Source of the DNA: Desulfitibacter alkalitolerans DSM 16504 | GTDB taxonomy: Bacteria; Bacillota; DSM-16504; Desulfitibacterales; Desulfitibacteraceae | DNA length: 59,629 bases | Assembly: GCF_000620305.1 (NCBI RefSeq) | Contig: NZ_KK211103.1 | Span: 239,564 to 299,192, forward strand | Direction: 5' to 3' | Shown: positions 50,291 through 59,629 of the stretch, piece after piece | Position numbering within the stretch: the first letter of the stretch is position 1 | How the letters are laid out: each line of letters starts with the position of its first letter | Notes under the pieces: model-generated | What the model was told of the DNA's origin: nothing | The model's database searches: none | The model's input: the letters and a program-made list of their open reading frames with translations, nothing else | Position numbers and translations under genes: made by a program

Positions 50291-52786
50291 CTATGCCTTT
50301 TCTAGCTCCAGCTTATCATCTATCACCTTAATTATTACCTTATCTCCAGTTTGATATTTTCCTTCCAACAAGCCTTCGGATAAGTTGTCTTCGACTAATC
50401 TTAATATTGCCCTTCTTAAAGGTCTGGCCCCAAACTTTTCATCGTATCCTTCCTCAGCCAACCTTTTCTTGCCTTCCTCAGTAGCTTCAACTGAAAAGCC
50501 TTTTTCCTCCAGTCTAAGATTAAGCTCTTTTAACATTAAGTCTACTATCTCTAAAATATGCTCCCTCTTGAGGGAATGGAATACGATAGTTTCATCTATC
50601 CTATTTATAAACTCAGGCCTAAAGGTCCTCTTCAAATCATTCATGATTCTTTCCTTCATCTTTTCAAAGCTGCTCTCATCTGATTCAATGACAAAACCCA
50701 TTGTTGTTTCCCTACGAATAAGGTCAGCACCCACATTGGAAGTCATTATTACAACTGAATTGCGAAAATCCACAACCCTGCCCTTGGCATCAGTTAGTCT
50801 TCCATCTTCTAAGACCTGAAGCAAAATGTTAAACACTTCAGGATGTGCTTTCTCTATTTCGTCAAGAAGTATAACGCTGTAAGGTTTTCTTCTTACAGCC
50901 TCAGTAAGTTGACCTGCTTCATCATATCCCACGTATCCAGGTGGTGCACCAATGAGCCTTGAGACTGTATGCTTTTCCATGTACTCTGACATGTCTAACC
51001 TTATTAATGCATCTTGATCTCCAAATAAGGCTTCCGCTAATGCTCTGGCAAGTTCAGTTTTACCAACTCCCGTAGGTCCCAGGAAAATGAAAGAACCAAT
51101 AGGTCTTCTAGGGTCTTTTAACCCGGCTCTTGCCCTACGTACAGCCCTGGAAACTGCCTTAACTGCCTCATCCTGTCCAATTACCCTCTCATGTAATATA
51201 TCCTCTAATTTGAGCAGTCTCTCTGTTTCTTCTTGTTCAAGGCTCGATACAGGAATCCCTGTCCAACTGGATACTATTTTTGCAATATCCTCAGCTGTTA
51301 CCTGCATAATATTTTTACCTTTTTTAGAGTTCCATTGGGAGGTTATTTCTTCTAGCTGTTCTTTAACTTGTTTCTCCTTATCCCTCAGCCTGGCCGCTTT
51401 TTCAAAGTCCTGGCTGTTTACTGCTTCTTGCTTCTCCTGCTGGATAAGCTCAAGCTTGCCTTCATATTCTTTAATTTCAGGGGGTGCAATATAGGAGGCC
51501 AAACGTACTCTAGAGGCCGCTTCATCTATCAAATCTATAGCCTTATCAGGTAAAAATCTTTCTGTAATGTATCTGTCTGAGAGCTTTACAGCAGCCTCTA
51601 TGGCCTCATCAGTAATTTTAGTCTTATGGTGGGCTTCATACTTGTCTCTTAATCCCTTTAGAATAAGCAAAGCTTCCTCCTTGGAAGGCTCATCTACCAT
51701 TATTGGCTGGAACCTTCTTTCCAGGGCTGCATCCCTTTCTATATACTTTTGATACTCATCCAGGGTAGTTGCTCCTATGCATTGAATCTCGCCCCTTGCA
51801 AGGGCTGGTTTTAAAATGTTGGCAGCATCAATAGCTCCCTCGGCAGCTCCTGCTCCTATCAAAGTATGGAGCTCATCTATGAATAGGATAATATTTCCAG
51901 ATTCCCTTATTTCCTGCATAACCTTTTTCAATCTTTCCTCAAATTCCCCTCTATACTTCGACCCTGCTACCAGGGCTGATAAATCCAGGGTTATTACCCT
52001 TTTATCCTTTAGAAGTTCTGGAATATCATTATGAATAATCTTTTGTGCCAATCCCTCGGCAATGGCAGTTTTACCAACTCCCGGTTCACCTATAAGGATA
52101 GGATTATTCTTAGTCCTACGGCTTAAAATCTGTATAACCCTTTCAATTTCCTTGCTTCTTCCAATTATAGGATCCAGCTTATCTTCCTTTGCTAATTGAG
52201 TTAAATCCCTGCCATATTGGTCTAGTGTGGAAGTGCCTGCCGGTGAGTTGCCTCGACCAAAGGCCTGGTTATTTTTAGCTGAATTATTATCAAATAGCTT
52301 TCCAAAGGGATCCTGAAAACCTTGATTCCCTCCTGGAAGTGGTCCTCCAAACCCTCCAAGAAGTTTCATTACCTGCATTCTAAGCCTTTCATCATTGACA
52401 TTAAATTTGCCAAGGACCTTAGATGCTACACCTTCACCCTCCTTTATTAAACCTAAAAGAAGGTGTTCGGTGCCTATATATTTTACCCCTAGATTTCTAG
52501 CCTCTTCAGAAGCCAGCTCAATTACCCTTTTTGCCCTTGGTCCAATGTGTATGTCCTTACCTGGTGTTATAGGCTCAGCCCTTCCCGCGAGCTGTATTGT
52601 TTCCTCTCTAGCATTTTCTATATTTACCCCTAGGGAAGCTAGTGCCTTTGCCCCAATACCCTTGCCTTCCTTAAGAAGACCTAACAAGAGATGCTCAGTA
52701 TCTACTGTGCTTTGGCCAATTGCTGCAGCCTCCTCATGGGCAAGGCGCAATACCATTTGTGCTTTTTCTGTGAATCTATTTAACAT
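50291..52786 (-). CDS. clpC: ClpC AAA+ protease chaperone
   Basis: An 831-residue Hsp100 unfoldase that feeds ClpP. Two Clp-N repeats open it ([20 protein letters not shown]; about 1-145). AAA1 has GEPGVGKT, a UVR-like middle region ([20 protein letters not shown]) follows, and AAA2 has [20 protein letters not shown], with a ClpP-binding loop region after it. The D2 small domain ends in [16 protein letters not shown]. With McsAB it degrades arginine-phosphorylated proteins. Last gene of the ctsR operon before radA. Confidence 0.96.
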   Translation of the reverse strand: MLNRFTEKAQMVLRLAHEEAAAIGQSTVDTEHLLLGLLKEGKGIGAKALASLGVNIENAREETIQLAGRAEPITPGKDIHIGPRAKRVIELASEEARNLGVKYIGTEHLLLGLIKEGEGVASKVLGKFNVNDERLRMQVMKLLGGFGGPLPGGNQGFQDPFGKLFDNNSAKNNQAFGRGNSPAGTSTLDQYGRDLTQLAKEDKLDPIIGRSKEIERVIQILSRRTKNNPILIGEPGVGKTAIAEGLAQKIIHNDIPELLKDKRVITLDLSALVAGSKYRGEFEERLKKVMQEIRESGNIILFIDELHTLIGAGAAEGAIDAANILKPALARGEIQCIGATTLDEYQKYIERDAALERRFQPIMVDEPSKEEALLILKGLRDKYEAHHKTKITDEAIEAAVKLSDRYITERFLPDKAIDLIDEAASRVRLASYIAPPEIKEYEGKLELIQQEKQEAVNSQDFEKAARLRDKEKQVKEQLEEITSQWNSKKGKNIMQVTAEDIAKIVSSWTGIPVSSLEQEETERLLKLEDILHERVIGQDEAVKAVSRAVRRARAGLKDPRRPIGSFIFLGPTGVGKTELARALAEALFGDQDALIRLDMSEYMEKHTVSRLIGAPPGYVGYDEAGQLTEAVRRKPYSVILLDEIEKAHPEVFNILLQVLEDGRLTDAKGRVVDFRNSVVIMTSNVGADLIRRETTMGFVIESDESSFEKMKERIMNDLKRTFRPEFINRIDETIVFHSLKREHILEIVDLMLKELNLRLEEKGFSVEATEEGKKRLAEEGYDEKFGARPLRRAILRLVEDNLSEGLLEGKYQTGDKVIIKVIDDKLELEKA

Positions 52787-52805
52787 TTAATCTCCTCCAT
52801 CTCTT

Positions 52806-53852
52806 TTAAGCTTTATTTGTTAGTAAATTTCTTATGATCTGAGATCTACTAATATCTCTTTCCATGGGAGACATTTCCTTACCCATGGAGCATTGAAGGT
52901 ATGCTGGCTGCATGCTAATCATGACCCTTTGAAAGATATTGGGCTCAATGCCATCTATAATCTTTAAATCAATACCCAGCTTTAAATCCGATAATAGGGA
53001 CAATGCCTCTTCTGAAGTGATAATCCTTGCATTTGTCAGTATTCCATAGGCTCTATATACCTTATCTGCCAAAACATTTTCAACTTCTCTAACCAACAAA
53101 CCTCGTGCAGACTTTTCTTGATCAATTATCTTTAAAACAATACTGTACAAATTATTTATAATTTCATCTTCGCTTCGACCAATAGTTATTTGATTAGATA
53201 TTTGAAATAGATTTCCCAAGGCATCTGTTCCCTCTCCATAAATGCCTCGTACAACCACACCAACCTGGGTAAGAGCAGATAATATTCTACTAGCCTGCTT
53301 TGTAAGCACTAGACCTGGCAAATGAAGCATTACAGATGCTCTCAATCCAGTACCCACATTAGTAGGACATGAGGTTAAATAGCCGTATTTCTCATTAAAG
53401 GCAATATCCAACCTATCCTCTAGCAGATCATCTATTTCATCTGCCATTTTAAAAGCCTCCGACAAGTCTAGGCCAGGTAAAATAGCCTGTATTCTTAGGT
53501 GATCCTCCTCCATAACCATGATACTAATTGACCTGTCTTTATTAAATAACACAGCTCCCTTGCCCTTTTCTGATTGTTCTGGACTAATGAGATGCTTTTC
53601 AACTAATATTCTCTTTTCCAGTTTGTTCAAATCTTCTAATTGCCACAGCTCTAATTCTGGCTGTATTCCTTCAATGGTGCTTGTAATCATATGGAAAAGA
53701 GCATTAATATCCTCTTGTTTCATTAATTGGGGAAATGGCAAATCTAACAAATTTCTAGCTAATCTTATCCTACTTGAAATAACAACATCTGAATAATAAC
53801 CTTCCTCTGCAATCCATCTATCCTCTAAGGAAATTAATTTTTCTTTATCCAT
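52806..53852 (-). CDS. mcsB: Protein arginine kinase McsB
   Basis: A 348-residue phosphagen-kinase-fold enzyme that phosphorylates arginines of unfolded proteins and of CtsR, marking them for ClpCP. VVISSRIRLARNLLDLPFPQ, the ATP-binding LTSCPTNVGTGLRASVMLHL with the catalytic Cys, and GVVVRGIYGEGTDALGNLFQ are the family blocks. It is translationally coupled to mcsA (stop and start touch at 53852). Confidence 0.95.
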   Translation of the reverse strand: MDKEKLISLEDRWIAEEGYYSDVVISSRIRLARNLLDLPFPQLMKQEDINALFHMITSTIEGIQPELELWQLEDLNKLEKRILVEKHLISPEQSEKGKGAVLFNKDRSISIMVMEEDHLRIQAILPGLDLSEAFKMADEIDDLLEDRLDIAFNEKYGYLTSCPTNVGTGLRASVMLHLPGLVLTKQASRILSALTQVGVVVRGIYGEGTDALGNLFQISNQITIGRSEDEIINNLYSIVLKIIDQEKSARGLLVREVENVLADKVYRAYGILTNARIITSEEALSLLSDLKLGIDLKIIDGIEPNIFQRVMISMQPAYLQCSMGKEMSPMERDISRSQIIRNLLTNKA

Positions 53853-54382
53853 TATATTTCCCCTTTCGGCTCAACGCTTTTTTCCAACTTCCTAATCTCA
53901 TCCCTGATTTCTGCAGCTTTTTCAAATTCCTCTGCTGATACTAGAGCTTGAAGCTTATTTCTCAAGACTTTAATCTCCTGCTTTATGCGCAAATCAGACC
54001 CTGACCTTTTGGGGAATTTCCCTCCATGTATATTGCTTCCATGCACTCTTTTTAGAAGTATATTCAGCTTATCTCCAAAGCTATCATAACACCTTGCACA
54101 TCCCAACCTACCACTTTGTTGAAACTGATTATAATCTGCACCGCACTTTTCACATCTTAAGTATTCGGTTAGTTCCTTCTCAATATTTGTATTTTTCCCA
54201 TCTGCTTCTAAAAGGCCAGTTAAGAATTTATGGAAAGAGAAGTTAGAATCAAAACTAAAGCCTAGCTCCTGCTGATATTTTTTTGCACATTCATCACATA
54301 GGTTTACCTCGGTTTTATCATTATTTATGATTTTAGTAATATGAACAGCTGCAGGCCTTTTCTTGCACTCATCACAAAACAT
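53852..54382 (-). CDS. mcsA: McsA, McsB activator with zinc fingers
   Basis: A 176-residue protein with CXXC pairs for zinc (MFCDECKKRPA, NLCDECAKK, LRCEKCGADY, LGCARCYDSF) and a C-terminal UVR motif (LRNKLQALVSAEEFEKAAEI). It activates McsB and adapts CtsR turnover to stress. Fifteen bases after ctsR on the same strand. Confidence 0.93.
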   Translation of the reverse strand: MFCDECKKRPAAVHITKIINNDKTEVNLCDECAKKYQQELGFSFDSNFSFHKFLTGLLEADGKNTNIEKELTEYLRCEKCGADYNQFQQSGRLGCARCYDSFGDKLNILLKRVHGSNIHGGKFPKRSGSDLRIKQEIKVLRNKLQALVSAEEFEKAAEIRDEIRKLEKSVEPKGEI

Positions 54383-54397
54383 ATTAAACCCTCCTGA

Positions 54398-54868
54398 TTA
54401 ATTTTGCTGAAATTCCTGTCTAAGCAATGTAATTAGCATTGCCTTTATTAGTCTTGCCCTTATCTCATCTCTTTTTAATCCTTCATCTAATGTTTCTCTC
54501 TGGATTAGCGACTTCATTATAAGCATCTCTCTAAAGGTTAGAAGATCTTCATTGTAAAGCCTTTTTAACAGCTCCATGGCTCCATGTTCAGATACGCTTT
54601 TATCAATGGTTTCATCAATTAAGGTTAAAAGCTGTGCGTTTGTTAGAGGCAGCTTAATAATTCTCAGATAACCTCCACCACCCTGTTGAGATTCAACCAC
54701 GTATCCCTGCTTAATTGTGAATCTGGTACCAAGAACATAGTTTATTTGCGAAGGAACACATACAAACTGTTCAGCTAGCTTGCTCCTTTGTAATTCAATA
54801 TATCCTTCCTTACTATTTGCTAATAATTCATTTATATACTTTTGTATTTTATTTGCTAAACTGGACAT
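54398..54868 (-). CDS. ctsR: CtsR class III stress repressor
   Basis: A 156-residue winged-helix repressor of the clp genes. The DNA-binding part is LAEQFVCVPSQINYVLGTRF with the Gly-rich wing QGGGGYLRI, which senses heat. The C-terminal helical half is for dimerisation and McsB recognition. The first gene of its operon; a CtsR box lies 40 bases upstream, so it represses itself. Confidence 0.95.
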   Translation of the reverse strand: MSSLANKIQKYINELLANSKEGYIELQRSKLAEQFVCVPSQINYVLGTRFTIKQGYVVESQQGGGGYLRIIKLPLTNAQLLTLIDETIDKSVSEHGAMELLKRLYNEDLLTFREMLIMKSLIQRETLDEGLKRDEIRARLIKAMLITLLRQEFQQN

Positions 54869-54907
54869 AAGGCACCCCTCTGAATAAGGTTTAATCTTCC
54901 ATCACCT

Positions 54908-54962
54908 TTTGACCTTTTCTGACCTTAGCCATATTATCACCTTCTGGTAAAAGTTTATGCAA
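54908..54962 (-). promoter_or_regulatory. ctsR promoter with CtsR box
   Basis: On the minus strand TTGCAT (54957-54962), an 18-nt spacer and GATAAT (54933-54938) form a promoter. Immediately downstream, GGTCAGA-AAA-GGTCAAA (54908-54924) is the direct heptad repeat bound by CtsR. Repressor binding would cover the start point. Confidence 0.85.
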
Positions 54963-54986
54963 CTTCAGGATAGCGTTAAATAATAC

Positions 54987-55011
54987 AAAAAAGGACCATA
55001 TGGCCCCTTTT
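54987..55011 (-). terminator. Terminator after the Gate-domain pair
   Basis: On the minus strand AAAAGGGGCCATATGGTCCTTTT pairs as a hairpin and runs into TTTTTTG. Confidence 0.75.
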
Positions 55012-55012
55012 A

Positions 55013-55519
55013 TTATCCCTTATTTACTTGTTGCATATTCTTAGTTTTGTTAGCTTTAATTTTGGCTGCTAAATTCATTATGCCATCATAGTACCGGGCT
55101 AGGATAAAGGTTATTATTAGTGCGAAAATCAACCTCACGCTAATTAGCGTAACAGCACTGGCTCCCAAAACTACAAATAGAAAGGTATCTTCTATCAATG
55201 AGTGGCATAAAGCCAAAAATACATTTACAATAACTATATCCTTACCTGACAAATGACCTTCACGAACAGCCTGGATTATTAGTCCTGCTCCAAATGTAAT
55301 CCCAAAAATAAGCCCTGCCATCAAGGGAAGAGCAGCCTCCCTGGGAAGTCTAAAAAGCTTAAGCAGAGGTTCAAGTACAAAATATATTTTTTCAAGTACT
55401 GAGTAAGCCTTTAATATCTCAATAAATACCATAATGGGAATTACTATCATGGCAATCTTGGCAACACTTCTTAAACTGCCAAATAGACCATTTGCAGCTG
55501 TTTCTAAAACAAATTCCAT
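55013..55519 (-). CDS. Gate/nucleoside-recognition membrane protein (SpmB-like)
   Basis: A 168-residue protein of the nucleoside-recognition (Gate) family, with four to five membrane segments; PLMAGLIFGITFGAGLIIQA and FLALCHSLIEDTFLFVVLGA are typical. In Bacillus, SpmA and SpmB of this family help to dehydrate the spore core. Ten bases separate it from a second Gate protein on the same strand, which suggests a two-subunit complex. The exact role is not settled. Confidence 0.75.
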   Translation of the reverse strand: MEFVLETAANGLFGSLRSVAKIAMIVIPIMVFIEILKAYSVLEKIYFVLEPLLKLFRLPREAALPLMAGLIFGITFGAGLIIQAVREGHLSGKDIVIVNVFLALCHSLIEDTFLFVVLGASAVTLISVRLIFALIITFILARYYDGIMNLAAKIKANKTKNMQQVNKG

Positions 55520-55529
55520 TGCTTCACCT

Positions 55530-55949
55530 CTACAATATAATATTTAATAATATACCACTAATAAATGCAACGGAAATCCTTAGTATAGCTATTCCTGCTA
55601 CACGTATCCCTGTCTTTTTCGCTACACTAAGCTCAACTGGCAGGGTATGTGAAAAAAGCAGCATTACTGATATAATAGTCAGCTGCTTAACATCTATTCC
55701 TACGGCAACTATTACTCCAATTGCCGCATACATATTTAAAACATTGCCTAGGACAAGGGCCAACGACATTTCCCCTGGCAGTCCAACTAATTTCATTAAA
55801 GGTTCTGCTACAAGGGCTACCCTTTCTAGCACACCCACGGCTTCTAAAAAGCTTAGGACAATATAAATTGGCACAATAATTTTTGCAATATCATATGTTA
55901 ACTGAATACCATGAAACAGGCCTTTTTTTAGAGCATTTATCAGGACCAT
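55530..55949 (-). CDS. Gate-domain membrane protein, partner
   Basis: A 139-residue companion of the SpmB-like protein, with a similar Gate domain (LVGLPGEMSLALVLGNVLNM, then YAAIGVIVAVGI, LLFSHTLPVELSVAKKTG). Together the two look like the halves of one longer protein, or a SpmA/SpmB-like pair. The start ATG at 55949 has no strong site nearby. Confidence 0.7.
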   Translation of the reverse strand: MVLINALKKGLFHGIQLTYDIAKIIVPIYIVLSFLEAVGVLERVALVAEPLMKLVGLPGEMSLALVLGNVLNMYAAIGVIVAVGIDVKQLTIISVMLLFSHTLPVELSVAKKTGIRVAGIAILRISVAFISGILLNIIL

Positions 55950-56103
55950 TTTTTACACCTTCTCATTTATCTAACGCCACATTCAATATTTTACTACACT
56001 AGCAAATTTTATTCACTATGAATTTCTAGTCAGGTTGTTTCAGGCATTAAATTAATAGTTTGCAATGTTAGCAACGCCTGCTTTAGCAGGGCACCAGATA
56101 TAT

Positions 56104-56134
56104 AAAAAAGCCCTTATTACGAAGGTAATAAAGG
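56104..56134 (-). terminator. Terminator of the osmF-like gene
   Basis: On the minus strand GCCTTTATTAC, CTTC loop, GTAATAAGGGC, then TTTTTT, 25 bases after the stop. Confidence 0.8.
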
Positions 56135-56160
56135 CATAAAATCATTATGCTGCTGATTTA

Positions 56161-57099
56161 CTATTTAATTAGACCATTCTTTTTAAGAAAATCTCTTGCC
56201 ACTTCATATGTTTCTTCACCATCAACATCTACTCTTCTATTAAGCTCCATCAAAGTCTCATTGTCTAATAGGGCGGAAAGCTCGTTAATAATAGGTACTA
56301 TTTCTGGATATGCTTCTATAATGTCACCATGAACTGTAGGTGCAGGGTTATACACTGGGAAACAATTTTTGTCATCTTCAAAGGTATCTAGTCCAAAAGC
56401 AGCAATTCTACCATCTGTAGAGAAAGCAATACCAAAATCTGCTTGCTTTTCCCTCAAGGCATCATAAGTTAATCCCATTGCTAGGAAAAATGGATTAATA
56501 TTGCTTCTGTCCAATCCATATATATTAGCAAATCTTGTAAGTCCGTCTTCTCTCTCATACCATTCTTCCAGCATAGCAAATTTAAAGCCATTGTTCGGAT
56601 TATTATTTGAGTACTCTACAAAGTCTGAAACTTTTTCAAAGCCATATTCTGCTTTAATTCCAGGCCTTCCGATAAATTCATAAGTGTTATTTCCTGGTGC
56701 ATAGTCCAACCAAACAATGTTATTTGTTTCTAAATCCCATTTCTTAACAGCTTGATAACATTCCTCAGGGTCGTACATTCCAGGCTGCTGCATCTGTGTC
56801 ATTAGTACTGTGCCTGTATATTCATAATACATACTAATCTCTCCTGACACAAGAGCTGGCCTCAATATAGCAGTTTCTCCTAAACCTACTTCATTTTGGA
56901 CAGGATAACCATGATATTGAAGGAGCTCAACAAGCATTTCACCCAAAAAAATACTCTCAGTAAAAGTCTTTGAGGCTACAACTATAGTTGGACCTTTTGC
57001 ATCATCACCTGACTTTGTTCCTCCTCCACATCCAATGGCACTGATCATTAACATAACTACTAATAGGCTTACAAGTAAAATTTTTGTTTTTAACCTCAC
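56161..57099 (-). CDS. OsmF/OpuC-type quaternary-amine binding lipoprotein
   Basis: A 312-residue ABC substrate-binding lipoprotein (lipobox IGCG). VVASKTFTESIFLGEMLVEL then LGETAILRPALVSGEISMYY, EYTGT is the signature of the OpuAC/OpuCC/OsmF group that binds glycine betaine, choline or related compounds. No permease or ATPase gene is next to it: an orphan binding protein that must share a transporter, or act as a sensor. A terminator follows and a 440-base gap precedes it. Confidence 0.85.
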   Translation of the reverse strand: MRLKTKILLVSLLVVMLMISAIGCGGGTKSGDDAKGPTIVVASKTFTESIFLGEMLVELLQYHGYPVQNEVGLGETAILRPALVSGEISMYYEYTGTVLMTQMQQPGMYDPEECYQAVKKWDLETNNIVWLDYAPGNNTYEFIGRPGIKAEYGFEKVSDFVEYSNNNPNNGFKFAMLEEWYEREDGLTRFANIYGLDRSNINPFFLAMGLTYDALREKQADFGIAFSTDGRIAAFGLDTFEDDKNCFPVYNPAPTVHGDIIEAYPEIVPIINELSALLDNETLMELNRRVDVDGEETYEVARDFLKKNGLIK

Positions 57100-57501
57100 C
57101 CTAAAATCCTCCTTTTATAAAATCTAAAAAGTAAAAGCTATTAATATTTATTCTTTCACCCCCTAAACCACCAGTTCAATAATTAATAATCAAGCATGTT
57201 TTTGGTAGTAAGTTCACTTTTACAGTAAATATTTCAGAACAATTAAGATATTTTGTGTATTAATCACACATGTCCAACATGTCTAATAGCAAAGGTTAAA
57301 TTTAACCTTTGCAAGGCTTATTTTGTATGATTTTATCTTGATAAAGCACTGCAACTACGCAGCATTAAATCGTTGCATAGTTATATATTTATTTAATATT
57401 CATAATAAACTATATCATGTTATGCTTTATTATTGCAATATAATTTATACTTTAGTAACACAGAATAAAAAATAGAAAAATGTCGAACAAAAAGTTGAAT
57501 C
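57100..57501. other. Gene-free AT-rich region with a long palindrome
   Basis: No gene is supported. GCAAAGGTTAAATTTAACCTTTGC (57289-57312; two 12-base halves, GCAAAGGTTAAA and its complement) is a perfect 24-bp palindrome with no loop. It may be an operator for the binding-protein gene or a weak terminator; no clear promoter boxes could be assigned. Confidence 0.5.
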
Positions 57502-57527
57502 AAAAAAACTAGCTTATATTGCTAGTT
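57502..57527 (-). terminator. Terminator of the rRNA operon
   Basis: On the minus strand AACTAGC, a seven-base loop and GCTAGTT, then TTTTTT. It lies 12 bases after the tRNA-Asn 3' end. Confidence 0.8.
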
Positions 57528-57539
57528 AAGTTCAAATGA

Positions 57540-57614
57540 TGGCTCCCCGGGCTGGGCTCGAACCAGCAACCACTCGGTTAACAGCCGAGTGCTCTACCAT
57601 TGAGCTACCGAGGA
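57540..57614 (-). tRNA. tRNA-Asn (anticodon GTT)
   Basis: A 75-nt cloverleaf with encoded CCA. Anticodon loop CTGTTAA reads GTT, and D arm GTAGCTCAATGGTAGAGCA and T loop GGTTCGAGCCC are standard. It is the last gene of the rRNA operon. Confidence 0.95.
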
Positions 57615-57676
57615 TTATTGAGGATTTGTATAAAGCTTAAACCATATTTGATTTAAGCTTTAGTGTTAAAAATTTA

Positions 57677-57786
57677 GTTCGGCGACGACCTACTCTCCCA
57701 GGAGAACCTAGTACCATCGGCGCTGGAGGACTTTACTTCCGTGTTCGGTATGGGAACGGGTGTTACCCCTCCGCCATCGTCACCGA
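57677..57786 (-). rRNA. rrf: 5S ribosomal RNA
   Basis: The minus strand begins TCGGTGACGATGGCGGAGGG and ends GGTCGTCGCCGAAC, with the conserved CCCATACCGAACACGGAAG in the middle. About 110-117 nt. It lies between 23S and tRNA-Asn. Confidence 0.95.
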
Positions 57787-57789
57787 AAA

Positions 57790-57950
57790 TCTTTTTGAGT
57801 TTTTCTACTCTCTCAAAACTACACAGCTTTTTTCTACCTGCAAGAACGGATGTCTGATGTCAGTCGTCAGATGTCAGTACTCGTTGCAATTGGCATAGCC
57901 AATTGTGCTTCTAATCCGACTTCTGATTTCCGACCTCTGACCTCTGTTTG
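57790..57950. other. 23S-5S spacer with short imperfect repeats
   Basis: The spacer contains several near-copies of a TCTGA/CTGACxTC type unit (for example GATGTCTGATGTCAG, GTCAGATGTCAG, GACCTCTGACCTCTG) and a hairpin GCAATTGGC/GCCAATTGTGC near 57888. No gene is present. Confidence 0.5.
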
Positions 57951-57952
57951 TT

Positions 57953-59629
<1,677 letters not shown>

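Overview
The window is low-GC DNA of a Gram-positive, almost certainly endospore-lineage anaerobe of the class Clostridia. The evidence is the ctsR-mcsA-mcsB-clpC operon, SigH, CarD, YacL and YacP, a Cys T-box in front of cysE-cysS, ThyX in place of ThyA, system II cytochrome c maturation, a TRAP transporter and a glycyl radical enzyme. I cannot name the genus; a respiratory or fermentative Peptococcaceae-like organism would fit.

Layout. (1) 1-9.4 kb is an accessory, decaying region. A roughly 215-bp direct repeat (1-216 and 5185-5398) brackets about 5 kb holding an IS1380-type transposase stub, three broken genes, two small membrane proteins and a secreted protein. After it come a HicA/HicB toxin-antitoxin pair, a Fic protein, more gene relics, and a two-gene radical-SAM DNA-metabolism pair. 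(2) 9.75-15.75 kb is a minus-strand respiratory operon: NarL-type response regulator, ResB, CcsA, a pentaheme cytochrome c lipoprotein, a Tat-exported four-cluster Fe-S protein and an NrfD-type quinol subunit. No catalytic molybdoenzyme is encoded with it. (3) 16-18.9 kb is a plus-strand group: a small CPGC ORF, a coiled-coil exported protein, FtsE and FtsX. (4) 19-35.3 kb is a 16-kb co-directional catabolic block. It has a glycolate-oxidase-like glcE-glcD-glcF operon behind a glycine riboswitch, a CdaR-type regulator, a DctPQM TRAP transporter, a URO-D-like protein, a divergent glycerate-kinase-like protein, an EIIC-like membrane protein, an FCD-type GntR regulator, a glycyl radical enzyme (GRE) and its activase. 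(5) 35.5-37.7 kb holds a tandem universal stress protein, a coiled-coil protein, an integrase remnant and three tRNAs (Thr, initiator Met, Tyr). (6) 37.7-57.1 kb is conserved housekeeping DNA: sigH, yacP, rlmB, thyX, mrnC, cysS, cysE, gltX, ispF, ispD, yacL, carD, radA, clpC, mcsB, mcsA, ctsR, two Gate-domain membrane proteins and an OsmF/OpuC-type binding protein. (7) 57.5-59.6 kb is the 3' end of an rRNA operon read on the minus strand: partial 23S, 5S, tRNA-Asn, terminator.

How the parts fit. The best candidate for an undescribed system is the 23.3-35.3 kb block. A TRAP carrier for a carboxylate, a CxE-type GRE with its activase, a URO-D-fold protein that has lost both cysteines expected of the Zn-methyltransferase branch, and a glycerate-kinase-fold protein that has lost several family signatures are transcribed in one direction. 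They lie next to a glycolate oxidase operon whose leader reads glycine. The GRE promoter is clear (TTGACA, 17 nt, TATAAA), with two GGGAYCC palindromes directly downstream that look like operators. The substrate cannot be deduced from sequence alone. A two- to four-carbon hydroxy acid, or a compound yielding glycolate, glyoxylate or glycine, is my working inference.
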